Below are positions 14,399 through 24,510 of a DNA stretch of 34,221 nt, one piece after another. The DNA comes from an uncultured Prevotella sp. (GTDB lineage Bacteria; Bacteroidota; Bacteroidia; Bacteroidales; Bacteroidaceae). The position numbers and the translations under genes are program-made. Each line of letters begins with the position of its first letter. Position 1 is the stretch's first letter. Under the pieces are notes generated by a model. The model did no database searches. It saw only the letters and a program-made list of their open reading frames with translations, and had not been told where the DNA came from. Location of the stretch: assembly GCF_900549175.1 (NCBI RefSeq), contig NZ_URNN01000013.1, positions 1 to 34,221 on the forward strand. The letters are read 5' to 3'.

Positions 14399-17092
14399 AT
14401 GAGATTTAAACTTATGCGAAAAAAGAATGTACCGGACTTGAGGCCGCGGCCGGCCCGTCATCTGACGGCCATCGCGGCTATGGCCATGTTTGCCGGAACG
14501 TTCGTCATGCAGTCGTGTGAAGACGATGTTCTTACAGGACAGCCGTCGTGGCTTGGCAACTCCATCTACGAGCGTCTGGCGGAAGACGGCAACTACACCA
14601 CAACATTGCGTCTGATTGACGACCTCGGGCAGAAGGCAGTGCTCAGCGGTACGGGATCGAAGACGCTTTTTGTGGCTGATGATGCTGCGTACAAACGGTG
14701 GTTTGAGAACAATTCATGGGGAGTGAGGAGTTACGACCAGTTGACGGCGGCGCAGAAGAAGCTGCTGCTCAACAACTCGATGGTGAACAACGCCTATCTG
14801 ATAGAGCTGCTCGGCAACACGTTCGACTCGGAGATACAGCCGGGTACGTGCATGCGCCGCGCCACGGCCACAAGTATCTACGACTCTGTGCCGAGGATGT
14901 ATCCTGATCAGATGCCGGCAACGGCTGACTGGGACAAGCACCGTGGCAAGAAAGACGGTATACTGATTTTCATGGACGCTACATCGGCACCGATGATTCA
15001 CTTCCTGCCGTCGTACATGACGCATAACAAGATAACCGACGCCGATCTCACCATACTCACCAACGGCGAGGCCACAAGCACGGCCGAGGCGTGGGTGGAC
15101 GGAAAGAAAGTGGTGGAGCGCGACATCACCTGCAAGAACGGATATGTGCAGAAAGTGGAGGAGGTGATAGAGTCGGCACCCAACATGGCCGAGATTCTGC
15201 GCCAGCATCCCGACATGTCGATGTGGTCGAAGTTTGTCGACCGTTTCTCGGCTCCTTACTATAATGCCGATGGTACGCGCGACTACAACCGACTTTACAA
15301 CACGGAGGACTCGGTGTTCACCCTGCGCTATTACAGTGAGGTGTCGACCGGCGGAGAGAGAAACAACCGCACGCCCGAGGGCAAGAGGGTTGACGAACTG
15401 CTTTCCTTCGACCCGGGATGGAACCACTATATGTACACTAACACCATGGGGCGCGACATGCACAACGATGCCGGAGCCATGATAGTGCCCACCAACAAGG
15501 CTCTGGAAGAATGGTGGGGGGCTGAAGACGGAGGCGGCAAGGCTCTTAAAGACGAGTACGGCTCATGGGAGAATGTGCCGCTGAAAGTGCTCTCTAAGCT
15601 GATCAACGTGAACATGCTCAGCTCGTTCTCCGATTATGTACCCTCGAAATTCAAGGCCGTGGTGAACGATGCCAAGGTAGAGATGGGCATAACGCCGGAT
15701 GATGTGGACAGCTGCTTCATCGGCTGCAACGGTGTGATATATATGGTGGACAAGGTGTTCCCGCCAAGCGAATATTCGTCGGTGGTGTTCCCTGCCCTTA
15801 TTCATGAAAACACGATGAAGGTGATTTACAAGGCTATCGAGGATTACGACTTCCTGCCGTTCCTCAACTCCATGGATGCACGGTTCAGCCTGATTCTGCC
15901 TACCAACAATGCGTTGCTGAGCTATGTAGACCCCGCCACATACGGTGAACCCACACAGTCGTTGCTGAGATTCTATTATGACAACGAGGAAGAGGCCATC
16001 AAGGCCGACCGTTACAACTGTACGGTGGGCAGCGACGGTACGGTGAACGTGGGTCCGCTGCAGGAAGAGAACGTGAATACCACTATTGTGGAGAACCGTC
16101 TCAAGGACTTGGTCAACTCGATGATTATTGTGGGCGACGTGGAAGACGGCCATGAGTATTATCTTACAAGAGGCGGTAGCGCGGTACGCGTGAAGAATGC
16201 CGGACAGGCCAATTCTATGACTCTTGCCGGAGGATGGCAGGTTGAGCACAACACTGCGGTGGCAGTGACCGACATAGACGACAAGACGAAAGACGGTAAC
16301 GGTAAGTCGTATACCGTGGACAACGGCTATCCGATGGGTGCCGAAAAGTCGGTGTACAAGACTCTGCAGGGCAGACCGGAATATTCGAAGTTCCTGGAAC
16401 TTCTCAACGGTGGTGACAAGGATTCCACCACTTACAATCTCCTGATAGCAGAGATGGGCTCGGGTACGAAATACCAGTGCTCGGACAACAACAACAACTT
16501 CAACATGCGTTTGTTCGACAACTTCAACTATACCGTGTATGTGCCGACAAATGCGGTTATAGAGGACATGCAGAACAAGGGTTACCTGCCTTCGTGGACT
16601 GATTTTGAGGAAGTGGATGCAGATGATGATAAGGATGACGAGGAGAAGAAGTACAAGGATTTCAACTCTGAGCAGAAGAAACTTATAAAGTATATCATCA
16701 AGAGCCGCATAACCAACTTCCTGCGTTATCACGTACAGGATAACTCCCTGTACGTGGGCGGTACGGCAGTACAGGGTGAGAGTGTAAGGTATGAGACCTC
16801 TAAAATCAATCCCGACAACGGACGTTTCTTCTCGCTCGGTGTGACAGCTACAGGCGACAACCTGGAGATTACCGACCAGTGCGGAAACAAGCGCCATGTG
16901 GTGAAAACGGAAGGTCTGTACAACAATATCTGCCGCGAATATTGGTTCCAGGCCCGAGGGACGACAAGAAATCCGTGGAAGACGATTTATTCCACTTCCG
17001 ACGCCGTGGTGCACCAGATTGACGGGGCGTTGCTGTATAGCGACAGTCAGCTTACGCGATGGGAGGATGAGATTGAAAAACTAAAAAAATAA
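14399..17092 (+). CDS. Lipoprotein with four FAS1 (fasciclin) domains
   Basis: The 897-residue protein has a lipoprotein signal with VMQSC (Cys40) followed by EDD, a typical surface-export signal of Bacteroidetes lipoproteins. Four FAS1-like units are marked by the same strand motif: TLFVADDAAY (about 90), AMIVPTNKAL (360), SLILPTNNAL (497) and YTVYVPTNAV (711). The last ends with VHQIDGALL near the C-terminus. An acidic run (about 736-750) lies in the fourth unit. The start is the ATG at 14399; an upstream in-frame TTG at 14393 is less likely. It lies 54 bp after the glycosidase gene and 12 bp before SusC1. FAS1 domains mediate adhesion or glycan/protein binding elsewhere; here it probably works at the surface with SusC1/SusD1. 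Function is inference. Confidence 0.88.
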   Translation: MRFKLMRKKNVPDLRPRPARHLTAIAAMAMFAGTFVMQSCEDDVLTGQPSWLGNSIYERLAEDGNYTTTLRLIDDLGQKAVLSGTGSKTLFVADDAAYKRWFENNSWGVRSYDQLTAAQKKLLLNNSMVNNAYLIELLGNTFDSEIQPGTCMRRATATSIYDSVPRMYPDQMPATADWDKHRGKKDGILIFMDATSAPMIHFLPSYMTHNKITDADLTILTNGEATSTAEAWVDGKKVVERDITCKNGYVQKVEEVIESAPNMAEILRQHPDMSMWSKFVDRFSAPYYNADGTRDYNRLYNTEDSVFTLRYYSEVSTGGERNNRTPEGKRVDELLSFDPGWNHYMYTNTMGRDMHNDAGAMIVPTNKALEEWWGAEDGGGKALKDEYGSWENVPLKVLSKLINVNMLSSFSDYVPSKFKAVVNDAKVEMGITPDDVDSCFIGCNGVIYMVDKVFPPSEYSSVVFPALIHENTMKVIYKAIEDYDFLPFLNSMDARFSLILPTNNALLSYVDPATYGEPTQSLLRFYYDNEEEAIKADRYNCTVGSDGTVNVGPLQEENVNTTIVENRLKDLVNSMIIVGDVEDGHEYYLTRGGSAVRVKNAGQANSMTLAGGWQVEHNTAVAVTDIDDKTKDGNGKSYTVDNGYPMGAEKSVYKTLQGRPEYSKFLELLNGGDKDSTTYNLLIAEMGSGTKYQCSDNNNNFNMRLFDNFNYTVYVPTNAVIEDMQNKGYLPSWTDFEEVDADDDKDDEEKKYKDFNSEQKKLIKYIIKSRITNFLRYHVQDNSLYVGGTAVQGESVRYETSKINPDNGRFFSLGVTATGDNLEITDQCGNKRHVVKTEGLYNNICREYWFQARGTTRNPWKTIYSTSDAVVHQIDGALLYSDSQLTRWEDEIEKLKK

Positions 17093-17104
17093 GAGCAAAC
17101 AAAT

Positions 17105-20100
17105 ATGGCTAATTATATAATATCGAAAGCCGTGAACGTATACGGCAACATCGGCAGACGGCTGTTGCTGTGCTGTGTGTTGGTGTGCTGTACGTTGGGA
17201 CTGCGTGCGCAGGACATAACGTCGGTGCACGGTACAGTGAAAGACGATTTCGGCGAACTTATGGGCGCCACAGTCTGTGAGATTGACCGTAACGGGCGTA
17301 TCATCGAATCGGCTCTGACAGACCTCAACGGTAACTTTACCATGAGGATACGTAACCCGAAAGACAAGATACGTTTCAGCTATGTGGGCTGCAAGACATT
17401 GGTATTGCCCATCAACAAGACCAACTATGTGGTGACGATGAAGTCGGCCACAGAGATAAAGGAAGTGGTGGTGAAGTCGAAGGGACGTGCCACGGGAGGC
17501 AACGGCCTTGCAGTGCCCGAGCGCGAGATTTCCTACGCCAAGCAGACCATCGACATGGCACAGTTTGAGGGTCTCGGATTCACTACCGTTGACGAGGCCC
17601 TGCAGGGACAGGTGGCCGGTCTTGACATCATCTCGACATCGGGTAACCTCGGTTCCGGTTCTACCATGCGTCTGCGCGGTGCCAGCTCGCTGTCATCGCT
17701 GACCAACGAGAACCCGCTCATCGTTGTCGACGGAAACACATGGAACGTGGATATGAGCAACTTCGACCTGGCATCGGCCAACGACGAGAAGTTTGCCGAG
17801 CTGCTCAACATCAACCCCGAGGACATCGCGTCAATCACCGTGCTGAAGGATGCCGCCGCAACGGCCATCTACGGTTCGCAGGGTGGTAACGGTGTCATCG
17901 AGCTTACCACGAAGCGCGGTGCGCGCGGCAAACCACGCATCTCCTACTCGCTCAAGCTCACGGGAACATACCAGCCCAAGGGTTACGACCTGCTTTCGGG
18001 TGACGACTACACCATGCTGCTGAAGGAGTCTTACTTCAACCCGCGGCAGAACGACGGTGCAAGTGACATACCGGAACTGAACTACGACCCTACTTACTCG
18101 GAGTATGAGCAGTACAACAACAATACCGACTGGGTGGATGCCGTTACGCAGTGGGGTCTGCGACAGAACCACTATGTAACCATCTCGGGTGGTGGCGAGA
18201 AGGCCAACTTCCGTATCTCCGGCGGTTACGACCATGAGACGGGTTCGGTGATAGAGCAGGTGATGGACCGTTTCTCAACACGTGTGAACCTCGACTACAA
18301 TGTGAGTGAGCGTATCAAGGTGTCAACCAACTTCTCGATGACGTACACCAAGAACCAGCGCAACTCCGACAACCTGCTTGCAATAGCAATGAAGAAGATG
18401 CCTAACATGGGCATCTACGAGCAGGACCCGCTGACGGGTGCCAACCTCGGCTCTTATTACACCATGCTTCAGGAGCCTTACAGCTCGAATGAGTTCAAGG
18501 ACGACCAGCGTACCTACGTGAACCCGGTGGCTTCGGCAAAACTCGCCAAGAACGAGAGCCGTTCTTACAATCTCGCCCCCGAGCTGGTAATCAACTACCG
18601 TCTGCTCGGTCTTGACGAGGACCACTGGCAGCTGAACTGGCGCGGTTCGGTGTATATGAACATATTCAACGAGTATGCCGACCGCTTCTACCCGCAGGAG
18701 CTTACCACGGTGTCGTGGGACAAGGGTGTGAACACGAGCTACTCGGGTTCGTCGAAGAGCGTTTCGTTCAATACCAAGCAGACGCTTACGCTGATTCCGC
18801 ATTTCAACAACCCCGACCACTCACTCATGGCCCTGGTACGTATGGAGCTTAACAGCGGTTCGTCGAGCGGACAGTCCACCGACGGCAAGGGGCTTGCTTC
18901 GGGTGGTGTCACCACTCCCAATGCCGGCAGCCTTATCACGAAAATGAGTTCAAGTTATGCACAGTGGCGCTCGCTGTTCTACACGTTCTCCGTGCACTAT
19001 GCCTACAAGGGCCGCTATATGGCCGACTTCTCTGTGCGTGCCGACGGTACCACAAAGTTCGGACCGGACAACAGATGGGGTTACTTCCCTGCCGTGTCAC
19101 TGCGCTGGAACATCAGCGACGAGCCTTGGATGAAGGCAACGAAGAGCTGGCTGTCGATGCTCTCGCTGCGTCCCAGCTGGGGTAAGGTGGGACACCAGCC
19201 CAACAGAGACTATCTGTACACTCTGAAATACGGCACCACCGACCGTTATCTCGACATGTCGGCCATGCGCCCGCTGAACATACGTCTTACCGACCTGAAG
19301 TGGCAGACGGTGTCGAGCTATAACCTCGGTATGGACATCGGCCTCTTCGACGACAAGATCAACCTTACACTCGAGGGCTACCACTCAACTACCGAAGACA
19401 TGCTTATGGCCAACTACCGTATACCGTCAAACGCCGGTTACTACACGTTGCCCTACCGCAACACGGGTAAGATGCGCAACATAGGATGGGAGTTCCATAT
19501 CAACACCAACAAGCTGATAAAGGCCGGCAAGTTCTTCATGGACATGAACGTCAACTTCGGTAACAACCGCAACGAGATTCTCGAGATGGACGAGTCGGTG
19601 CTCAGGAGCATGAACTCTACGTTCAACCACGAAAACCGTCAGGTGCTAACACGTGTGCAGTTACACAACCCGTTCGGAGCCATCTACGGATTCCGCTTCA
19701 AGGGCGTTTACCAGTACAGGTACGACACGTTTGCAGCCATGAGTCATGAAGACCAGCAACGCTTTATCGACGCCGGAAACACTGCCCCTGTGGCTCTCGA
19801 CGCCAACGGAAAGGTCATCTACAACACCAAGGACGAGCCTGTGCGCATGATGTTCAACTACACCAACGACGGTACGGGACGCAACTATAAGTTTGAAGGC
19901 GGAGACGCCATTTACGAGGATATGAACAACGACGGTAATATCGACGCTCTCGATATTGTCTATCTCGGTTCTTCTCTGCCGAAGCTTACCGGAGGTTTCG
20001 GATTCACGTTCAACTACGGTGCATGGAGACTCAACACGTCGTTCGTATACCGTGTGGGCAACAAGATTCTCAATATGGCCCGTCTCGATGCCGAGGCTAT

Positions 20101-20473
20101 GATTTCCAACGACAACCAGAGTCAGGCAGTCAACTACCGCTGGCGCAAGGAGGGTGACATAACGCCCATTCCGCGTGCCATGTATGGCAAGGACAGCCAG
20201 TACAACACCCTTGTCAGCGACCGCTTCGTAGAGGACGGAACATATCTGCGTATGAGCTATGCACAGTTGTCGTACTCCCTCAACAAGAAGGATCTGAAGT
20301 GGATCGGTCTCAACAAGCTGAGCTTCTATGTCAGTGCCAACAACCTCTTTGTGCTCACCAAGTACACGGGTGTTGACCCGGACGTGAGCTACAGCGGATA
20401 TGGAGCCGCCACCGACTGGGGTCAGACTCCGCGTGCGCGTTCGTATACATTGGGTATCACTGTCGACTTCTGA
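17105..20473 (+). CDS. SusC/RagA-family TonB-dependent outer-membrane transporter (SusC1)
   Basis: The 1122-residue protein has a signal peptide (about 1-35, ending LRAQ), a carboxypeptidase-D-like domain (about 40-115: VHGTVKDDFGELMGATV), a plug (about 135-275) with RLRGASS, PLIVVDG, INPEDIASITVLKDAAATAI and YGSQGGNGVI, then a beta barrel ending in TLGITVDF with a terminal phenylalanine. It should import oligosaccharides, powered by TonB-ExbBD, with the SusD1 lipoprotein as its lid. It sits 12 bp after the four-FAS1 lipoprotein gene and 21 bp before SusD1, so translation is probably tightly linked. The carried glycan is unknown but probably that cut by the GH51/GH43 enzyme. The family call is secure. 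Confidence 0.96.
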   Translation: MANYIISKAVNVYGNIGRRLLLCCVLVCCTLGLRAQDITSVHGTVKDDFGELMGATVCEIDRNGRIIESALTDLNGNFTMRIRNPKDKIRFSYVGCKTLVLPINKTNYVVTMKSATEIKEVVVKSKGRATGGNGLAVPEREISYAKQTIDMAQFEGLGFTTVDEALQGQVAGLDIISTSGNLGSGSTMRLRGASSLSSLTNENPLIVVDGNTWNVDMSNFDLASANDEKFAELLNINPEDIASITVLKDAAATAIYGSQGGNGVIELTTKRGARGKPRISYSLKLTGTYQPKGYDLLSGDDYTMLLKESYFNPRQNDGASDIPELNYDPTYSEYEQYNNNTDWVDAVTQWGLRQNHYVTISGGGEKANFRISGGYDHETGSVIEQVMDRFSTRVNLDYNVSERIKVSTNFSMTYTKNQRNSDNLLAIAMKKMPNMGIYEQDPLTGANLGSYYTMLQEPYSSNEFKDDQRTYVNPVASAKLAKNESRSYNLAPELVINYRLLGLDEDHWQLNWRGSVYMNIFNEYADRFYPQELTTVSWDKGVNTSYSGSSKSVSFNTKQTLTLIPHFNNPDHSLMALVRMELNSGSSSGQSTDGKGLASGGVTTPNAGSLITKMSSSYAQWRSLFYTFSVHYAYKGRYMADFSVRADGTTKFGPDNRWGYFPAVSLRWNISDEPWMKATKSWLSMLSLRPSWGKVGHQPNRDYLYTLKYGTTDRYLDMSAMRPLNIRLTDLKWQTVSSYNLGMDIGLFDDKINLTLEGYHSTTEDMLMANYRIPSNAGYYTLPYRNTGKMRNIGWEFHINTNKLIKAGKFFMDMNVNFGNNRNEILEMDESVLRSMNSTFNHENRQVLTRVQLHNPFGAIYGFRFKGVYQYRYDTFAAMSHEDQQRFIDAGNTAPVALDANGKVIYNTKDEPVRMMFNYTNDGTGRNYKFEGGDAIYEDMNNDGNIDALDIVYLGSSLPKLTGGFGFTFNYGAWRLNTSFVYRVGNKILNMARLDAEAMISNDNQSQAVNYRWRKEGDITPIPRAMYGKDSQYNTLVSDRFVEDGTYLRMSYAQLSYSLNKKDLKWIGLNKLSFYVSANNLFVLTKYTGVDPDVSYSGYGAATDWGQTPRARSYTLGITVDF

Positions 20474-20494
20474 TGATGGCCGGCAAGACTTCCG

Positions 20495-22351
20495 ATGAAA
20501 ATAAACAATGCTAAAAAATATAAAGATATGGACATCAAACATAATAATGAAAACAGACTGACAAGATGGGCACGGAAAGCGCTTCCGGTGTCTCTGCTTG
20601 CTCTTTCTTCCTTTATGATATCCTGTGCTGACTTTTTGGAACTTGACCCCAAGAACGAGATTATCCACGAACAGTTCTGGAACGAGAAATCGGACGTGGA
20701 GAATGTCGTGGCCGGCTGCTATTCCAGCTTGCAGGACTATGCCGTGATTTCGCGAATGATGGTATGGGGTGAGTTCCGCTCGGAGAATGTCATAGCAGGA
20801 AATGACACCGAGAAAAGGGATGCCAGCCTGATGCGTGTGCTGAAGGAGAACATAGATGCGAGCAACGCCTATGCTTCTTACGGCGACTTCTATACCATCA
20901 TCAACAACTGTAATATCGTGATACGCTATGCCCCGCAGGTGGCTGCCACCGACCCCGGATATGCCGAGAGCGAGCTTAAGGCCACCATAGCGGAGGTGAG
21001 CGCTCTGAGAGACTTGTGCTATTTCTATCTGATAAGGGCTTTCCGTGCCGTTCCGTACAGTACAGAGGCGTTTATCGACGACAATCAGGTCATGAACCTG
21101 CCGGCAACGCCGTTCAACACAGTGCTCGACTCTCTCATCGCCGACCTTGAGAATGTGCGCGGTGACGCCGTGTGGCGCTATCCCTCCACCACCACTCTCA
21201 ACTCAAAGTATCAGACAGGCCGCGTGACGCGCGACTTCATCGACGCCATGCTCTGCGATATGTATTTGTGGAAGAAGGATTATGCCAACTGTGTGAAGTA
21301 TGCCGACGAAGTGATAGCATCGAAGAAAAGGCTCGCAGAAATGAAAGCTAAGGAGAACGGCACCAGTCTCAAGGAGTCTACCCGTTTCGGCGACTATCCG
21401 CTGGTGGAAGACTGCAACACCATGGGCAACCAGTTCGGTTTTGCCTTCGAAAACATTTTCTGCTACGGCAATTCGGATGAAAGCATATTCGAGCTGTCTT
21501 TCCTCAAGGGTGAGGACAACATGAAGAGCAACGGCCCCGTGGGCTTCTTCTATGGTGACGCACATGCCTTCCCGGGCTATGTGGCTCCGTCGGATTATGT
21601 GGCTTTCGACATCAAGAACGGAGAAAACAAGGTCTACACGACAAGATACGACATGAGGGCTCATGAGAATTTCCTCAGCCAGGGTTCGGTGGCGGCCATC
21701 TACAAGTATGTGTGTCCGATCTTGCCTGAATATCTTGGCGATCCGGCCAGCAACAGCTTCTCGGGAAATATGATAATATCTGTGTATGGCGGCAAGGGTA
21801 ATAACGACAACTGGACCACATACTGCAAGGCCAACTGGATTATATACCGTCTGAGCGACGTTATGCTGATGAAGGCCGAAGCACTTGTGCAGATGATGAG
21901 CGACAACACAAATGTCGGTGAGGGTGAGGCAGACGGAACGCTCAGCGAGGCCGATGCCGATCTGGCAGCACGTGCCTTCGAGCTTATATCGGCTGTCAAC
22001 AACCGCTCGCTGTACAATTATGAGAGCAATGCCCTGAAAGCGGAACAATACACCACCAAAGCCCTGCTCAACAATCTTGTTTACGAAGAGCGTGAGCGTG
22101 AGCTGATGTTCGAGGGCAAGCGCTGGTTTGACCTCGTAAGGCGTTCGGAACGTGAAGGCAACACCAACTATCTGCGCCAGCAGGTGGCCGCTAAGGGCTC
22201 GCAGAATGCATCTGTCGTTCAGAGCTTCCTGGCACAGATGGATGCCATTTACTGGCCGTACCACATCGACGAGATTAAGGCGAACACCAATCTTGTGCAG
22301 AATCCGGCTTTCGGCAGTGGAGAAAACGGCAGTTATGAAACAGCCAAATAA
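20495..22351 (+). CDS. SusD/RagB-family surface glycan-binding lipoprotein (SusD1)
   Basis: The 618-residue protein has a lipoprotein signal ending MISC (Cys44) followed by ADFLE, usual for SusD proteins. Typical features are the early LDPKNEI and GCYSSLQDY helices, the DLCYFYLIRAFRAVPY tetratricopeptide-like region (about 172-187) and the C-terminal YEERERELMFEGKRWFDLVR (about 529-548). It caps SusC1 at the cell surface and captures oligosaccharides for it. Two starts are possible: 20495, or ATG 20528, which gives a more usual signal length of 32 residues before the cysteine. The coordinates given use the first. Confidence 0.95.
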   Translation: MKINNAKKYKDMDIKHNNENRLTRWARKALPVSLLALSSFMISCADFLELDPKNEIIHEQFWNEKSDVENVVAGCYSSLQDYAVISRMMVWGEFRSENVIAGNDTEKRDASLMRVLKENIDASNAYASYGDFYTIINNCNIVIRYAPQVAATDPGYAESELKATIAEVSALRDLCYFYLIRAFRAVPYSTEAFIDDNQVMNLPATPFNTVLDSLIADLENVRGDAVWRYPSTTTLNSKYQTGRVTRDFIDAMLCDMYLWKKDYANCVKYADEVIASKKRLAEMKAKENGTSLKESTRFGDYPLVEDCNTMGNQFGFAFENIFCYGNSDESIFELSFLKGEDNMKSNGPVGFFYGDAHAFPGYVAPSDYVAFDIKNGENKVYTTRYDMRAHENFLSQGSVAAIYKYVCPILPEYLGDPASNSFSGNMIISVYGGKGNNDNWTTYCKANWIIYRLSDVMLMKAEALVQMMSDNTNVGEGEADGTLSEADADLAARAFELISAVNNRSLYNYESNALKAEQYTTKALLNNLVYEERERELMFEGKRWFDLVRRSEREGNTNYLRQQVAAKGSQNASVVQSFLAQMDAIYWPYHIDEIKANTNLVQNPAFGSGENGSYETAK

Positions 22352-22383
22352 TCTGAAACATATTATTATATAAAAGTACGATT

Positions 22384-24453
22384 ATGAATATACTCAAGAA
22401 AATATATAGAAAATTCGGAATGGCGATTGTCTGCATGGCCGTGCTTAGTCCGTTGACATTCGTTTCATGTTCCGACGAGCCGGACAGTGAGAACTACTAC
22501 ACTTTCACCGGTGAGATGATGAGCGACTATCTCAAGACCCGCAGCCAGTACAGCATGTTTGCAGAGATTGTGGACAGGGCCGGACTGATGAACACGCTTT
22601 CCACTTACGGGGCATACACCTGCTTCGTGCCCGACAACAACGCTGTGGACATCTACCTTAAAGGCCGCGGCATGTCGGAGGTGGCAGACTTGTCACAGGC
22701 CGACTGCGACACCATTGCACGCACCCACATCGTGGGCAACATGTACACCACGTTCGACATGCAGAACGGTGTGCTGGCATCGGCCAACATGAACCGCCGC
22801 TATATAGAGGTGTATCAGGACACTGTAACCAACATCGTATTGGTGAACCGTCAGGCACACATCTACCGCGAGTTGCAGAACGACTCTGTGGAGAACGGTG
22901 TGGTGCAGCCGATAGACCGTGTGCTGGAAAGCTCCAACAGTATGCTTCCCGACATTATCGGCCAGAACGAGCGTGTGAGCGTATACAGCGCCGCCCTCAC
23001 GGCCACAGGTCTGCGCGACTCCATGTTCCGTTATAAGGATGAAAACTACGACGCGTCCATCTACGAAACCTACCGTTACATCTCCGACGTAAACAAGGAG
23101 GCTGCCACCGTTCCCGACGAGCATCTCTACGGATATACGGCGTTCCTTGTGCCTGATGATGTGCTGAAGGAGAAATACAACATCCCAGTGGAAAACAAGA
23201 GCGAGGCGCTGAAGGCTCTCTACAACCTTGCATGCGGCATTTACGACAAAATATATCCGGAAGACGTCAATGCCGACTATCACGACTTCGACCATCTCAC
23301 CGACCGCCGTAACCCGCTCAACCGCTTTATGGCATACCACATTCTCGACCGCAATGCCAAGGGTGTGAACTTCCTCACCCCCAAGTATGATGTGGGTATT
23401 GTAGTGAGCGAGATGAACCCCGAAGACTGGTATACCACCATGTTGCCCCACTCGATGATGAAGTTTGAGAAGGTTATGGTGCGCAAGTGGCTGGGTGAGG
23501 CCACCCGCGAGGAGCGTTACATCAACCGTCGTTACGATGATATATATAAAGTGGAGGGTACACACATTCTGCCTACCGTAGAGGAGGGTGTGGTGAACGA
23601 CGCCATCAACGGCTGCTACTTCTACATTGACGGCTATGTGGCTCTTGACGAGACCATGCGCGACATAGTGTGGAACTGCCGTGTGCGTATGGACTTCTCA
23701 ACCATCTTCCCCGAGCTGATGACCAACGACATACGTCTCAACGGAACACAGAGCGACATGAAGAAGCAGGACCCCGACTACGACGAGACCCACAAGTACG
23801 GCCGCAACTACTATTTCCCCAACGGATATCTCTCGGGAGTGAGTCTTCCCACGGGAGTATTCGTTTACCGTCGTCCGCACGACTATTACTGGAGTTATGA
23901 GGGAGACGAGATGAACCTGCGCGGCAACTACGATTTCACGTTCCGCATCCCTCCCGTTCCGGTGGAGGGCGACTACCAGATACGTCTCGGCTATGCTGCC
24001 ACCGCCACCCGTGGTATCGCACAGGTGTATTTCGGAACCGAAGATAAGATGACACCACAGGGTATTCCACTCGATATGACCAAGAACCTTAAAGATGCGT
24101 CCATTCTCGGAACCGACTTCGACAAGAAGAAGTATACGGCAATGACCGACGAGGAAAAGCAGGAAGACCGCAAGACGCTGAAGAACCTCGGCTTCTACCG
24201 CGGCGCACGCGGCGGCTACCACTACAACGGTGCCGGTGCAACCACCACCACGCGTTTCTGCGACAACAAGGAGACATTCCGTATCGTGCTGTGTACGGTG
24301 CACATCAATCCCGCCGAAGACTACTACCTGCGCATACGCTGCGTATCGTCGAAGATGGGTAACGACAACGAGTTCATGGTCGACTATCTGGAGCTTGTGC
24401 CCAAGAATGTTTACGGTGTGACCGACGAAGGAGCACAGGAAGACGACTTGTAA
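22384..24453 (+). CDS. FAS1 lipoprotein with C-terminal beta-sandwich (first of two)
   Basis: The 689-residue protein has a lipobox FVSC (Cys29) followed by SDEPD, an acidic surface-export signal. Two FAS1-type motifs are seen: YTCFVPDNNAVDIYL (about 78-92) and YTAFLVPDDVLKEKY (about 252-266). The C-terminal part (about 473-680) is beta-rich, with GNYDFTFRIPPVPVEGDYQI, RLGYAATA and a final DYLELVPK strand, as in galactose-binding-type or CBM-type sandwiches. It lies 32 bp after SusD1, the place usually held by SusE/SusF-like glycan-binding proteins. A surface glycan-binding role is the best inference; no ligand residues can be assigned. The next gene has the same layout. Confidence 0.85.
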   Translation: MNILKKIYRKFGMAIVCMAVLSPLTFVSCSDEPDSENYYTFTGEMMSDYLKTRSQYSMFAEIVDRAGLMNTLSTYGAYTCFVPDNNAVDIYLKGRGMSEVADLSQADCDTIARTHIVGNMYTTFDMQNGVLASANMNRRYIEVYQDTVTNIVLVNRQAHIYRELQNDSVENGVVQPIDRVLESSNSMLPDIIGQNERVSVYSAALTATGLRDSMFRYKDENYDASIYETYRYISDVNKEAATVPDEHLYGYTAFLVPDDVLKEKYNIPVENKSEALKALYNLACGIYDKIYPEDVNADYHDFDHLTDRRNPLNRFMAYHILDRNAKGVNFLTPKYDVGIVVSEMNPEDWYTTMLPHSMMKFEKVMVRKWLGEATREERYINRRYDDIYKVEGTHILPTVEEGVVNDAINGCYFYIDGYVALDETMRDIVWNCRVRMDFSTIFPELMTNDIRLNGTQSDMKKQDPDYDETHKYGRNYYFPNGYLSGVSLPTGVFVYRRPHDYYWSYEGDEMNLRGNYDFTFRIPPVPVEGDYQIRLGYAATATRGIAQVYFGTEDKMTPQGIPLDMTKNLKDASILGTDFDKKKYTAMTDEEKQEDRKTLKNLGFYRGARGGYHYNGAGATTTTRFCDNKETFRIVLCTVHINPAEDYYLRIRCVSSKMGNDNEFMVDYLELVPKNVYGVTDEGAQEDDL

Positions 24454-24510
24454 GCAGCGGATTAATATCGACATTAAATAGAAACAACAAGTAAATAAGG
24501 ACAATATATT

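Noticed and set aside
15563..17014. Open frame of 483 codons antisense to the four-FAS1 lipoprotein
   Set aside because: It is a shadow of a well-supported gene, with no promoter or recognisable domain.
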